DNA of 64,000 bases from Azospirillum sp. B510 (GCF_000010725.1 NC_013855.1:124001-188000); one strand, 5' to 3'; positions 1 to 9,310 are shown, counted from the stretch's first letter. Program-made: numbers and translations. The notes: generated by a model not told the origin, from the sequence alone.

Positions 1-559
1 CGACCGCCAGCGCCGCAGCGCCATGCGTCAGCCAGATGGTCCAGGCTTCGCGGTCGCCGCGCGCCAGCGGACCCGCCTCGCCGCGCAGGAAGCCGGCGAT
101 GGCAATGGCCGGGCCAATCGTCAAACGGCCGGCCAGCGTGTTGTCGACCCGCAGAAGGGCGCGTGCCAACGGTCCGCTCCCCGCCCAATGCGCCATGGTG
201 ACGTAGCGCGATTCGGGATCCTCGACCGGATCGGTCAGCCACTCTTCGCGGTGATGGGTCGTGTGCGACTGGCGGTAACGCTCATAGGGAAGCCAGAGGC
301 TGAGCGGGGCGAAGCCCAGCGCCGCATTGATCCTCGCCGAACGGGTCGGGTGGCCGTGGATCACCTCGTGCTGCAACGACATGTGCCAAGCGATCAGCCA
401 GGATCCCAGCGGCAGCACCACCCACCAGGGCAATTCACGGTCGAACCATGTCAGCAGTCCCCAGCCTCCGTAAACGACCAACGCCAGCCCCCAGGTCGGC
501 GCTTCCGGCAGGCCGCGCCAGCTTGCCCCTCGGCTGGACGGTGCAACCACGTCGGTCAT
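1..559 (-). CDS. Fatty acid desaturase family protein (partial, C-terminus beyond left edge)
   Basis: Membrane di-iron enzyme that would introduce a double bond into an acyl chain. The frame is open from an ATG at 559 to the window edge, about 186 residues. A GGAG element lies about 8 bases upstream of the ATG. Two of the three histidine boxes of the family are visible: HEVIHGH (around bases 350-380) and HTTHH (around 250-270). Hydrophobic segments with several Trp precede the first box. The third box is expected further C-terminal, outside the window. It precedes aapM on the same strand by about 50 bases and could be the last gene of the aap operon. Family assignment is firm; substrate is unknown. 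Confidence 0.85.
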   Translation of the reverse strand, partial: MTDVVAPSSRGASWRGLPEAPTWGLALVVYGGWGLLTWFDRELPWWVVLPLGSWLIAWHMSLQHEVIHGHPTRSARINAALGFAPLSLWLPYERYRQSHTTHHREEWLTDPVEDPESRYVTMAHWAGSGPLARALLRVDNTLAGRLTIGPAIAIAGFLRGEAGPLARGDREAWTIWLTHGAAALAV

Positions 560-609
560 GAATCTCATCCTCCAATTTCCGTTTTATCTTCCAAGGGCGG
601 GGTAGGGAG

Positions 610-1683
610 TCATCGTTGCAGCCGGCGCTCCAGCCACAGGCTGTAGCGGGAGGCGGCGACGCAGACCGTCAGGTAGATCAGCGCCACGAAACCGAACGCC
701 TCGTCATAAAAGCCGAGCCATGCCGGGTCCTTGGCGGCGGTGCGCGCGGTGTTCAGCAGGTCGAACAGGCCGATGACGATGATCAGCGTGGTGTCCTGGA
801 AGAGACCTATCGCCAGCGTCACGATGGAGGGGATCACCGTCCTGAGCGCCTGCGGCAGGATCACCAATCGCATCGATTGCCAGTAGCCGAGCCCCAGCGC
901 CTGGGCGGCTTCGTATTGACCCGCCGGGATGGACTGAAGGCCGGCGCGGATGATCTCGGCCAGATAGGCCGAGACGAACAGGATGATGGCGATCTGCGCC
1001 CGCAGCAGCTTGTCGATGGCGGCGCCGGCGGGCAGCATCAGCGGCAGAAGCAGGGTCGCGACATAAAGGACAGCGATCAACGGCACGCCGCGCGTCACCT
1101 CGATGAACAGGACGGCCAGCGTCCGCACCCCGCCCATGGCGCTGCGCCGGGCGAGCGCCAGCAGCACCGCCAGCGGAAAGGCGCCGACCAGCCCGACGAC
1201 GGCGAGCAGCAGGCTGACCGGCAGGCCGCTCCAGCGCTCGGTCGGCACCGCCGGCCCGCCGGGGCCGCCGGTCAGCAGCAGCAGGGCGGCGGCCAGCCCG
1301 AAGAGCCAAAGCCCCAGCGTCGCCCGCCGCCAGAACAGCGGCATGCCGCTGACCCCGGCCAGCGCCAGCAGGATGGCGCCGGCCGCCGCCGGGCGCCATT
1401 GCCGGTCCAGGTCATAGAAGCCGAACAGGATGTAGCGCAGCTTCTCGCCGATGAAGGCCCAGCAGGCACCGGCCGCGTCGGCGCAGCGGTCGGCCGGCCC
1501 CACCCACACGGCGTCCAGCAGCGTCCAGCGCAGCAGCGGCGGCACCGTCCAGCCCAGAAGGGCGAGGCAGCCGAGCGTCACCGCGGCATTCAGCGGCGTG
1601 CCGAACAGGCCGCTCCACAGCCGCCGCCAGCGTGGCTCGGGCAGCGACGCCGGCGGGGCGCTTTGCAGAACGCCGTCGGTCAT
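610..1683 (-). CDS. aapM: General L-amino acid ABC transporter permease AapM-like
   Basis: Inner-membrane permease of a polar amino-acid ABC importer (HAAT/PAAT type), 357 residues. The N-terminal third carries extra hydrophobic segments, as in AapM. The C-terminal half has the permease core, with the ATPase-contact loop beginning EAAQALGLG. I chose the ATG at 1683 because its ATGA overlaps the stop of aapQ, showing translational coupling; the open frame upstream of it only shadows aapQ. With aapQ and aapJ it forms an importer for a broad range of amino acids by homology. No aapP ATPase gene follows. Confidence 0.88.
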   Translation of the reverse strand: MTDGVLQSAPPASLPEPRWRRLWSGLFGTPLNAAVTLGCLALLGWTVPPLLRWTLLDAVWVGPADRCADAAGACWAFIGEKLRYILFGFYDLDRQWRPAAAGAILLALAGVSGMPLFWRRATLGLWLFGLAAALLLLTGGPGGPAVPTERWSGLPVSLLLAVVGLVGAFPLAVLLALARRSAMGGVRTLAVLFIEVTRGVPLIAVLYVATLLLPLMLPAGAAIDKLLRAQIAIILFVSAYLAEIIRAGLQSIPAGQYEAAQALGLGYWQSMRLVILPQALRTVIPSIVTLAIGLFQDTTLIIVIGLFDLLNTARTAAKDPAWLGFYDEAFGFVALIYLTVCVAASRYSLWLERRLQR

Positions 1684-2861
1684 CGCGCCCCCCTCGCCGC
1701 GAGGCGGCGGTTGTAGAGGTTCATCGCGACGGAGACCGCGAGATTCATCGTCAGATAGGCGCCCATCATGATCGCCATGGTTTCCAGCACCTGCCCGGTC
1801 TGGTTGGCGCTGGTGTTGATGACGCTGACCAGATCCGGGAAGCCGATCGCGACGGCGAGGCTCGAATTCTTGGTCAGGTTCAGATAGCTGGAGGTCAGCA
1901 GCGGCACGATCACCCGCATGGCCTGCGGCAGCACCACCAGCTGCATGATCCGGCGGCGCGGCAGGCCCAGCGCACGGGCCGCCTCCCACTGTCCGGCCGG
2001 TACCGCCTGGATTCCGCTGCGCACGATCTCCGCGATCATCGCCGCGGCGTTGACGACCAGCCCGACCAGCAGGGCGGAGAATTCCGGGGATACCGTCGTC
2101 CCGCCGTTGAAGTTGAAACCGGAGAGTTCGGGAAACTCGACCTGCAACGGCACGCCCGATGACAGCAGCGGCGTGATGGGCAGGCCGAATGCCGCCGCCG
2201 CGACCATGGCCGCCGACGGCACATCCCGCAATCCCATGCGGCGGCGCAGCGCGGTCCCGGCAAGGGCGAGCACCAGCGCAAGGCCGATGGCCGCGAGCAG
2301 CGCGCCGCCCGCCCGGCCGTCGGCGAAGGCCGGCAACTGGATGCCGCGGTTGCACAGGAAAACGCCCGGCAGCGGGTTCAACGCCTGGCGCGGGGAGGGC
2401 AGCGCCTGGAAGGTGGCGCTCCAGAAGAAGAGTTGCAGCAGCAGCGGCGTGCTGCGGACCAGCTCGACATAGCCCTGCACCAGCCCGGACAGCAAAGCGT
2501 TGCCGGACAGCCGCGCCACCCCCAGCAGCACGCCGAGCACGGTGGCGATCAGGCAGCCGGCCACCGCGACCTTGACGGTGTTCAGCAGCCCGACCAGCAA
2601 TGCCAGCGCGTAGCTGTCCTGCGGCCGGTAGTCGAGCAGCGCCTCCCCGATCTCGAATCCCGCCGGGCGGCCGAGGAAGGCGAAGCCCGGCGTGATGCCG
2701 AAGCGCTCCATGTTCGCCAGCGTGTTGGAGCCGAGAAGGAAGCCGCCCAGCAGCACGAGCGCCAGGATCACCGCCTGAAGGCCGCTGCGGCCACCCCACC
2801 ACAGGGTGACCGCGGCGATGGCGCCGGAGCGCGCGCCACCGGACGGCACGGGGCTGCTCAC
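1680..2861 (-). CDS. aapQ: General L-amino acid ABC transporter permease AapQ-like
   Basis: Second permease of the amino-acid importer, about 393 residues. Family features include the long N-terminal extension with 'NTVKVAVAGC' in TM segments and an EAARALGLP coupling loop. A GTG at 2861 overlaps the aapJ stop (GTGA) and gives the protein beginning VSSPVPSGG. An alternative start at 2900 would overlap aapJ by 43 bases and is less likely. The overlaps with aapJ and aapM indicate one transcript aapJ-aapQ-aapM. Confidence 0.87.
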   Translation of the reverse strand: MSSPVPSGGARSGAIAAVTLWWGGRSGLQAVILALVLLGGFLLGSNTLANMERFGITPGFAFLGRPAGFEIGEALLDYRPQDSYALALLVGLLNTVKVAVAGCLIATVLGVLLGVARLSGNALLSGLVQGYVELVRSTPLLLQLFFWSATFQALPSPRQALNPLPGVFLCNRGIQLPAFADGRAGGALLAAIGLALVLALAGTALRRRMGLRDVPSAAMVAAAAFGLPITPLLSSGVPLQVEFPELSGFNFNGGTTVSPEFSALLVGLVVNAAAMIAEIVRSGIQAVPAGQWEAARALGLPRRRIMQLVVLPQAMRVIVPLLTSSYLNLTKNSSLAVAIGFPDLVSVINTSANQTGQVLETMAIMMGAYLTMNLAVSVAMNLYNRRLAARGAR

Positions 2862-3928
2862 CGGAAGGGCGGGGCGTAGAGCAGGCCGCCCTGGGTCCAC
2901 AGCTTGTTGAAGCCGCGATCCAGCCCGACCTTGGTCGCCGGTCCGACGTTGCGGTCGAAGATCTCACCGTAATTGCCCACGGTCTTGACGATGGTGTAGG
3001 CGAATTTCGGGTCGAGCTTGGCCGCCTCGCCCAGGCTGGGATCGACGCCCAGGAATCGGCGGATGGTCGGGTCGGCGCTGGTCAGGAAGCTGTCGATGTT
3101 GGCCTGGGTGATGCCCAGCTCCTCGGCCTGGATGGTGGCGTAGACCGCCCAGTTGACGATCTCCAGCCACTGGTCGTCGCCATAGCGGATGGCCGGCGCC
3201 AGCGGCTCCTTCGAGATGCGTTCGGGCAGCAGGACGTAATCGTCGGGCTTGGGCAACTGGGTGCGGGTGATCGCCAGATCGGAGGCGTCCTGGGTCAGTA
3301 CGTCGCAGCGGCCGCTGGAAAAGGCCTTCTGGTTCTCGGCGGTTTCCTCGATCACCACCGGCTTGAAGGCGATCTTGTTCTGCCGGAAGAAGTCGGTGAT
3401 GTTCAACTCGCCGGTGGTGCCGGTCTGGACGCAGACGGTGGCGCCGTTCAAATCCTTGCCCTTGGCGACCCCCAGCTTCTTCGGCACCAGCAGGCCCTGG
3501 CCGTCATAGAAGACCACCGGGCCGAAATGGAAGCCCAGCTTGGTGGCGCGGGTGAAGGTCTGGGTCACGCCGGAGAGCAGGATGTCGAACTCGCCCGATT
3601 GCAGGGCCGGCAGGCGCTGCTGCGGCGAGGAGGAGACGAACTGCACCTTGTCCGGATCGTTGAACACGGCGATGGACAGAGCCCGGCCGAAATCGACGAA
3701 GAAGCCCTGCCATCGGCCGTTGCTGTCGGGGGAAAAGAAGCCCGGCTGGGTGCCGACGCCGACCTTGATGCTGCCGCGCGCCTTGATCGCGTCCAGCGTC
3801 GGTCCGGCCTTGGCGGCGCCGGTCAGGGCGAGGCCGATGGCGAGGCTGAGGGCGCCGGCGGTCAGGATGCGCGGCGACCGGCCGCTTCGGGATACCGGAC
3901 GTGAAGGGGCCTGCGAAGGAGTGCGCAT
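2858..3928 (-). CDS. aapJ: Amino acid ABC transporter substrate-binding protein AapJ-like
   Basis: Periplasmic binding protein for the AapQM permeases, 356 residues. It has a Sec-type signal peptide with a basic start, a hydrophobic run around residues 25-38 and an AKA cleavage site near residue 41. The mature part begins with the family-3 solute-binding pattern 'TLDAIKARGSIKVGVG'. I chose the ATG at 3928, preceded by GGGA; the in-frame TTG at 3943 is a poorer start. It is the first gene of the operon, with an AT-rich upstream region and an inverted repeat at 4057-4079. Ligand specificity cannot be read from sequence. Confidence 0.88.
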   Translation of the reverse strand: MRTPSQAPSRPVSRSGRSPRILTAGALSLAIGLALTGAAKAGPTLDAIKARGSIKVGVGTQPGFFSPDSNGRWQGFFVDFGRALSIAVFNDPDKVQFVSSSPQQRLPALQSGEFDILLSGVTQTFTRATKLGFHFGPVVFYDGQGLLVPKKLGVAKGKDLNGATVCVQTGTTGELNITDFFRQNKIAFKPVVIEETAENQKAFSSGRCDVLTQDASDLAITRTQLPKPDDYVLLPERISKEPLAPAIRYGDDQWLEIVNWAVYATIQAEELGITQANIDSFLTSADPTIRRFLGVDPSLGEAAKLDPKFAYTIVKTVGNYGEIFDRNVGPATKVGLDRGFNKLWTQGGLLYAPPFR

Positions 3929-4560
3929 GGTGGTTTCCCGCAACGAGTTTGTTGTTTTGAGAAAGAAGCGGAGCGCCGCGTCGGAATGGCGCCCGCCGTT
4001 CCGGATCCGATCACGGAGTGCCGATCACGGGGGCGGCCACGAAGAGGCGGCGCTTATTCCCTAATTAGCAGATAGGGAAATCGTTCTGTCAACGACTTCG
4101 TGAAAATTTCCATATTAACATATTTTCAATGTGATTTATGGATTTTTTACGCCTGTAAATCCACAATAAAGATAGACAATAGGCTTTTTCCGCGTAATGA
4201 TTGACTGTGAAACAGCGATGCCGTCCGAGGGGCCGTGACCCCGGCAGCTTCGCCAAGCCATTGTACTGGAAAGCTATCATGGCCAATCCTCCGACGGCCC
4301 GCCGAGCCACCGCCTCCGCAGCGTCCGAACCGACGATGGTCTGGGTCCCGCTTCCGGAAGCCATGGGGATATGTGCCGTGACTGACGGGGCCACGTCGCA
4401 AGCACCAGTGGGCCGGCTCTGGGCTCAGATGCGCGGGACCTGGTTGAAGGCACGCGTCCGCACCGATTGAGCGGCAAGCCCCGGTTCCCCAAAATCCGAT
4501 TTCCCACGTCGCTGCACCCAAGCGGGCGTTCCCGAACGCATGTCCGCAAAGGAGAGTCCT
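3929..4560. other. Intergenic region between divergent aapJ and the oxygenase gene
   Basis: 632 bases without a convincing gene. Bases 4050-4210 are strikingly AT-rich compared with the surroundings and are the probable divergent promoter zone. The part from 4210 to 4540 returns to high GC. Short open frames occur there on both strands, but none has a good ribosome binding site or a recognisable family. I see no riboswitch that I can support. Confidence 0.5.
4057..4079. promoter_or_regulatory. Inverted repeat, candidate operator upstream of aapJ
   Basis: TTCCCTA (4057-4063) and TAGGGAA (4073-4079) form a perfect 7-base inverted repeat around a 9-base spacer, about 130-150 bases upstream of the aapJ ATG in the AT-rich promoter zone. 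TAGGGAA also occurs near 10216-10222, upstream of the ssu-like operon. Being an operator is inference. Confidence 0.35.
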
Positions 4561-5622
4561 GTGACCACGCTTCCTTCTTCGGCCGAGCGGCCGCCGCTGC
4601 CGTTTCTCGATCTCGCCCGCCTGGACGGTGCCGCGGCGGATCGCGCCCTGTTCCTGTCGGAGCTGCGGGCGGCGATCCGCCGCTTCGGCGCCTTCTATGT
4701 GACCGGGCACGGGGTCGACCCGGCCTTCATCGACTCCGTCTTCGACCTGTCGCGCGGCTTCTTCGCCCTTCCGGAGCAGGACAAGCTTTCCATCGAGATG
4801 GTCAACTCGCCCCATTTCCGCGGCTATACCCGCGCCGGCTGGGAGCGCACGCGTGGTCTGGCCGACTGGCGCGAGCAGCTGGATGTCGGCGCGGAGCGGC
4901 CAGCCTTGTCCCAAGGCCCGGACTCGCCGCCCTGGGTCCGCTTGCAGGGCCCCAACCAGTGGCCGGAGGTCCTGCCGGAGTTACGCCCGGCGGTGCTGCG
5001 CCTGCAGGACCAGCTGACCGCGGTGTCGCGGCGCATCCTGTCGACGGTGGCGGTGGCCCTGCGCCTGCCGGAGGATGCCTTCGATCCGATCCTGACCGAC
5101 CAGCCGACGCAACTCGTCAAGCTGATCCGCTATCCGGGCCATGACGCGGTTCCCGCCGACGATGCCCCCGCCGATGATGCCGGGGGGCAGGGGGTCGGGC
5201 CGCACAAGGACAGCGGCCTGCTGACGCTGGTTCTCCAACACCGGCAGAGCGGTTTGCAGATCGAAACCGACGGGGGCTGGGCCGATGTGCCGCCGATCCC
5301 CGGCACCTTCGTCGTCAATGCCGGCGAATTGCTGGAACTGGCGACCGACGGCTATTTCCGCGCCGCGGTGCATCGGGTGGTGACGCCGCCGGCGGGGGTG
5401 GACCGGCTGTCGACCGCCTTCTTCCTGGGGGCCGGCCTGGATGTCCGGGTGCCGGTGCTGCCGTTGCCGGACGATCTCGCCGCCGAAGCGCGCGGGCCGG
5501 AGCGCGACCCGCTGAACCCCCTTTACAGCTCGGTCGGGGAGAACACGTTGAAAAGCCGCCTGCGTTCCCACCCCGACGTGGCGCGCCGCCATTACGCCGA
5601 TCTGGTCGGCGCCGCCGCCTGA
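4561..5622 (+). CDS. Isopenicillin N synthase family 2-oxoglutarate/Fe(II) dioxygenase
   Basis: Cytosolic non-heme iron oxygenase, 353 residues. The iron ligands are visible as H215-x-D217 (in GPHKDSG) and H271 (in AAVHRV). R282 and S284 (RLS) would hold the 2-oxoglutarate carboxylate. The N-terminal DIOX_N domain includes the typical '[11 protein letters not shown]'. I chose the GTG at 4561 because AAGGAG lies 6 bases upstream; the ATG at 4540 has no ribosome binding site. It is followed after about 57 bases by an O-acetylhomoserine sulfhydrylase, so oxidation of a sulfur-containing or amino-acid-like compound is plausible. The substrate is not known. Confidence 0.85.
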   Translation: MTTLPSSAERPPLPFLDLARLDGAAADRALFLSELRAAIRRFGAFYVTGHGVDPAFIDSVFDLSRGFFALPEQDKLSIEMVNSPHFRGYTRAGWERTRGLADWREQLDVGAERPALSQGPDSPPWVRLQGPNQWPEVLPELRPAVLRLQDQLTAVSRRILSTVAVALRLPEDAFDPILTDQPTQLVKLIRYPGHDAVPADDAPADDAGGQGVGPHKDSGLLTLVLQHRQSGLQIETDGGWADVPPIPGTFVVNAGELLELATDGYFRAAVHRVVTPPAGVDRLSTAFFLGAGLDVRVPVLPLPDDLAAEARGPERDPLNPLYSSVGENTLKSRLRSHPDVARRHYADLVGAAA

Positions 5623-5679
5623 TTGCCGCCGAGATCTCAAGACTGGCCCTTATCAAAATCGAGAGAGGGAACACGCCCG

Positions 5680-6975
5680 ATGACCGACCGCAAGCCGCGC
5701 TTCGAAACCCTGGCCGTCCATGGCGGCGCCTTCCGCGCCGATCCCGTCACCGGATCGGTCGCGGTGCCGATCCATCAGACGACCTCCTACCAGTTCCAGG
5801 ACACCGCCCATGCCGAACGCCTCTTCGCGCTTCAGGAACTGGGCCACATCTACACCCGCGTCACCAACCCGACGATCGAGGTTCTGGAACAGCGGCTCGC
5901 CGTGCTGGAGGGCGGTGCGGCGGCGGTGGCCGTCGCGTCCGGACAGGCGGCGTCCTTCTATTCGGTGCTGAATCTGGCGCAGGCCGGCGACAACATCGTC
6001 ACCTCCACCGACCTCTATGGCGGCACCTGGAACCTGTTCGCCAACACGCTGAAGCAGATCGGCATCGAGGCGCGCTTCGTCGATCCGGCCGATCCGGAGA
6101 ATTTCCGCCGCGCCACCGACGAGCGCACCCGCGCTTATTATGCGGAGACGCTGCCGAATCCCAAGCTGAACGTCTTCCCGATCCGCGAGGTCGCCGACAT
6201 CGGCTTGGAGCTGGGCGTGCCGTTGATCGTCGATAACACCGCGGCACCGCTGACCGTGCGGCCCTTCGAGCATGGCGCGGCGGTGACGGTCTATTCGGCG
6301 ACCAAATACATCGGCGGTCACGGCACCACCATCGGCGGCGTGCTGATCGACGGCGGCACCTTCCCGTGGGAGGCGCATGCCGCCCGCTTCCCGCTGCTGA
6401 CCCAGCCCGACCCCAGCTATCACGGTGCGGTCTGGACGGAGGCGGCCAAGCCGCTCGGCCCCATCGCCTATGCGTTGCGCGCCCGCGTCACCCTGCTGCG
6501 CGACATCGGCGCCGCCCTCAGCCCGCAATCGGCCTTCCAGCTGATCCAGGGGCTGGAGACGCTGCCGCTGCGCATCCGCCAGCACAACGCCAACGCCAGT
6601 CTCGTGGCGACCTATCTGAAGTCGCATGCGAAGGTGACGTCGGTCATCTTCCCCGGTTTGCAGGAGGGCGAAGCACGGCGGCGGGCCGACACCTATCTGA
6701 AGGGCGGCTATGGCGGGCTGGTCGGCTTCGAACTGGCCGGCGGGGCGGAGGCTGGGCGCCGCTTCATCGAGGCGCTGAAGCTGTTCTACCATGTCGCCAA
6801 CATCGGCGACGCCCGGTCGCTGGCGATCCACCCGGCCACCACGACTCATTCCCAGCTATCGCCGGAGGACCAGTTGGCCACTGGCGTCACCCCCGGCTAT
6901 GTCCGCCTGTCGGTCGGCATCGAGCATCCCGACGACATCATCGCCGACCTGGAACAGGCGCTGGCCGAGGTGTGA
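5680..6975 (+). CDS. metY: O-acetylhomoserine sulfhydrylase (Cys/Met metabolism PLP enzyme)
   Basis: PLP-dependent enzyme of 431 residues, the usual length for O-acetylhomoserine aminocarboxypropyltransferase. It would convert O-acetylhomoserine plus sulfide (or methanethiol) to homocysteine (or methionine). The Schiff-base lysine is K209 in SATKYIGGHG. The N-terminal 'FETLAVHGG' and C-terminal 'SLAIHPATTTHSQLS' are hallmarks of the MetY branch rather than MetB/MetC. The ATG at 5680 follows a GAGAGAGGGA purine tract. It is probably co-transcribed with the upstream oxygenase. A remnant of another sulfur-locus gene begins right after the stop. Confidence 0.9.
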   Translation: MTDRKPRFETLAVHGGAFRADPVTGSVAVPIHQTTSYQFQDTAHAERLFALQELGHIYTRVTNPTIEVLEQRLAVLEGGAAAVAVASGQAASFYSVLNLAQAGDNIVTSTDLYGGTWNLFANTLKQIGIEARFVDPADPENFRRATDERTRAYYAETLPNPKLNVFPIREVADIGLELGVPLIVDNTAAPLTVRPFEHGAAVTVYSATKYIGGHGTTIGGVLIDGGTFPWEAHAARFPLLTQPDPSYHGAVWTEAAKPLGPIAYALRARVTLLRDIGAALSPQSAFQLIQGLETLPLRIRQHNANASLVATYLKSHAKVTSVIFPGLQEGEARRRADTYLKGGYGGLVGFELAGGAEAGRRFIEALKLFYHVANIGDARSLAIHPATTTHSQLSPEDQLATGVTPGYVRLSVGIEHPDDIIADLEQALAEV

Positions 6976-6977
6976 CG

Positions 6978-7076
6978 CCCATCGCCGCCGCAACCGGTGG
7001 TGCCCGCATCATTCTGGCCGACAAGGGCTTCTGCGGCACGTCCGGCGCCACCGCCGCGTCCGGGATGAAGCTGTGA
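6978..7076 (+). pseudogene. Fragment of a fumarate-reductase-type flavoprotein N-terminus
   Basis: A short frame ending at 7076 reads IILADKGFCGTSGATAASG. This matches the FAD-binding N-terminal segment VVLADKGYCGASGVAATSG of the flavoprotein at 24230-25879. Neither the Rossmann start nor the rest of the enzyme is present. It is a small relic of a paralogue, left immediately after metY. The similarity is seen directly; the history is inferred. Confidence 0.5.
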
Positions 7077-7130
7077 ACGACGCCGACGCCCATATGGAGC
7101 GCGAGGAGTTGAAGCGCCTGCGCCCTCGCT

Positions 7131-7425
7131 GGCCGGTGCGCGCAGCGTCGGCGACATTCCGGAGCGGGTGCGGGCGGTGGCGGCGAAGACGCCGCCCTTC
7201 TTCTTCGACGGTGCAGCGACGCTCGCCGAGAGGAGGCCGCCGGAGCGGCACGCGCTGGACCGTGCCGCGCCGGACCATCCGGTCTACATCCCCGGCCTGT
7301 TCGCCAACCGGGGACAGCCGCCGGGGCACGGCGCGCTGAACAGCCGGGCGTTGGCGCTGAACGGCATCACCGCGGCCGGCGTGCCGACCTGCGCCGGCGT
7401 GGAGATCCAGAAGGATGCCGACGTA
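7131..7425 (+). pseudogene. Fragment of an amidohydrolase (YtcJ-like) gene
   Basis: The plus-strand frame through 7168-7425 reads LAGARSVGDIPERVRAVAAK, later DHPVYIPGLF and GHGALNSRALALNGITAAGV. This resembles the middle of YtcJ-type metal-dependent amidohydrolases: a helix before the barrel, then 'H-x-A-L-x-N-S-x-A-L'. The metal-binding HxH start and the catalytic C-terminus are absent, and the 5' part is in another frame. It ends where the minus-strand ABC permease begins. Family assignment is tentative. Confidence 0.4.
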
Positions 7426-7507
7426 CAGCCCGGCGGGGGCGATGTGGCGGACAGACGGCCGGGCTTCGGACATGGCGGCGTCTCCTCCGGCCTTGTGCAT
7501 TTTCGGT

Positions 7508-8251
7508 TCAGGCGAGGTGCCAGTGGCGGTAGCGCCGCTCGATGCGGCGGAAGACGAGGCTTTCGGTGATCCAGGCGGTCATGCCGATGATGGCGACGCC
7601 CAGCAGCACCTGGGTGGCGTTGCCGATCTGGCCGCCCATGGCGACCATCCAGCCGATCCCCTGCGAAGCGCCCAGCATTTCGGCCGCCACCAGCGCCCGC
7701 CACGCCTGGCTGAAGCCGATGCGCAGCGCCGCGGTCAGGAAGGGCAGCGAGGCGGGCAGGTAGACATGGCGGATCAGCTGCCAGCGGCGGGCGCCCAGCA
7801 CGCGGGCGGCGCGCAGGTTGCTGTTGCGGATGGCGAGGAAGCCTTCCTGCACCGTCACCGCCATCGGAAACAGGGCGGCGACCACGATCACCATGGTGAT
7901 GGCGACATAGCCCAGCCCGAAGAAGATCATCGACAGGGGCGCCCAGGCGATGGGCGGGATCGCCATGAACAGCCCGGTCAGCGGGGCGGAAAAGGCGCGG
8001 AACCCCGGCGACAGCGCGCCGGCCAGACCCAGCGCCAGCGCGCCCAGCACGGCGACGGCGAAGCCGCCGACCTCGCGCAGCAGGCTGGCGCCGACATGGG
8101 CGGCGAGCTGGCCATTGTCGAGCCAGCGCACCGCCTCCGCCACCACCGCCCAGGGCTGTGGCAGGACATAGGGCGGCAGGTTCCAGGCGGCCGCACTCCA
8201 CACCAGCAGCAGCGCCGGAAAGGCCGCCCAGCCATAGAGCCGGGTCCGCAT
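7508..8251 (-). CDS. Sulfonate/nitrate/taurine-type ABC transporter permease
   Basis: Inner-membrane permease of the SsuC/TauC family, 247 residues with about six hydrophobic segments and the ATPase-contact loop RVLGARRWQLIRHVYLPASL. The ATG at 8251 overlaps the stop of the binding-protein gene by one base (TGATG), so the two are translationally coupled. Downstream, a strong GGAGGAG site and an ATG at 7473 (minus strand) start a frame MSEARPSVRHIAPAG that soon loses meaning, which suggests that a following gene has been truncated. Confidence 0.87.
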   Translation of the reverse strand: MRTRLYGWAAFPALLLVWSAAAWNLPPYVLPQPWAVVAEAVRWLDNGQLAAHVGASLLREVGGFAVAVLGALALGLAGALSPGFRAFSAPLTGLFMAIPPIAWAPLSMIFFGLGYVAITMVIVVAALFPMAVTVQEGFLAIRNSNLRAARVLGARRWQLIRHVYLPASLPFLTAALRIGFSQAWRALVAAEMLGASQGIGWMVAMGGQIGNATQVLLGVAIIGMTAWITESLVFRRIERRYRHWHLA

Positions 8252-9270
8252 CAGCGGCCCGCCCGGCGGAGATAGGAGCCATCGACGATGTCCGCCGCCC
8301 TCATCGGCGCCGGGATGAAGCCGAGAGCCAGCGAGCTGTCCATCAGCCGCTGGATGAAGGCGAGGTCGCTGTCCTCCAGCCGGTCCGACCAGCCCAGCCG
8401 CTTGCGCGCCTCGGCGGCGACCGCGGCCGGGGCGATCTCGGTGCCGTCGGCGCGCTTCACCGGCTCCAGCTTGAACGCCTCGGCGATCAGCGCGTCGCCC
8501 TCGGCCGGGTGGTCGGACAGCCAGGCGATGGCCTTGGCATGGGCGCGCAGCAGCTTCACCACATCGTCCGGCCGGTCGGCCAGCGTCTTTTTCGGCGCCA
8601 TCACCACGTACCAGGGATAGCCGGGCAGCGCCTGGTTGACGTCGAACAGCACATGCGCGCTCCCCCGCAGCACCTGCTGGCTGATGAAAGGTTCCCAGGT
8701 GAAGGCGGCATCCACCGTTCCGCTGTCCAAAGCGGCGTTCATGTTGCCGACCGGCATCGACACCACCGACAGGTCGCGGTCGGGGTCGAGGCCGGCGGCC
8801 TCCTTCAGCACGGTGCCGCGCAGCAGCACGTCCATCCCGCTGCCGCGCGCCACCCCGGCGACCTTGCGGCCGCGCAGGTCGGACAGCTTGGCGATGGCCG
8901 GGTTGTTGGCGATCACCGCCGCCTGCCCGTAATTGACCTTGGCCAGGATGCGGCTTTCCAGCCCGCGGGCCGCCCATTGATAGACCGGCGGCGCGCCGAT
9001 ATAGGCGACATCCAGTTCGCCGGCAGCCAGCGCCTGCTGGATCACCGGCCCGTCGCCGAAAGGCTTGGCCTCCACCGTCAGCCCCTCTTCGGCATAGAAG
9101 CCCTTGCGGTCGGCGACCAGCGCCGGGGCGTTGGCCATGGCGAAGACCCAACCGACCCGGAGTGGCCGGTTGTCGCCCGTGGTGGCGGCCCCGGCAGGGG
9201 CGATGCCGGCGAGCAGAGTGATGGAGCCGTAAAGGGCGACGGACAGGGCCGCGGCGAACATCCGGTTCAT
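8251..9270 (-). CDS. Aliphatic sulfonate-type ABC transporter substrate-binding protein
   Basis: Periplasmic binding protein of the SsuA/TauA/NMT1-like family, 339 residues. It has a Sec signal peptide ending APAGA and the family pattern 'RVGWVFAMANAPALVADRKG', followed by 'GELDVAYIGAPP'. The ATG at 9270 is preceded by AAGAGGA; earlier in-frame starts run into unrelated sequence. It lies between its ATPase (40 bases upstream) and permease (1-base overlap). The ligand is probably an organosulfonate or a related sulfur compound, based on the surrounding genes. Confidence 0.87.
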   Translation of the reverse strand: MNRMFAAALSVALYGSITLLAGIAPAGAATTGDNRPLRVGWVFAMANAPALVADRKGFYAEEGLTVEAKPFGDGPVIQQALAAGELDVAYIGAPPVYQWAARGLESRILAKVNYGQAAVIANNPAIAKLSDLRGRKVAGVARGSGMDVLLRGTVLKEAAGLDPDRDLSVVSMPVGNMNAALDSGTVDAAFTWEPFISQQVLRGSAHVLFDVNQALPGYPWYVVMAPKKTLADRPDDVVKLLRAHAKAIAWLSDHPAEGDALIAEAFKLEPVKRADGTEIAPAAVAAEARKRLGWSDRLEDSDLAFIQRLMDSSLALGFIPAPMRAADIVDGSYLRRAGR

Positions 9271-9310
9271 GCGCGAAATCCTCTTGGTTGGGGCTGGGTC
9301 GCAGGGCGGC

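Noticed and set aside
4210..4540. Small genes or a SAM riboswitch before the oxygenase-metY pair
   Set aside because: Short frames lack ribosome binding sites and family signals; no riboswitch core could be matched by eye.
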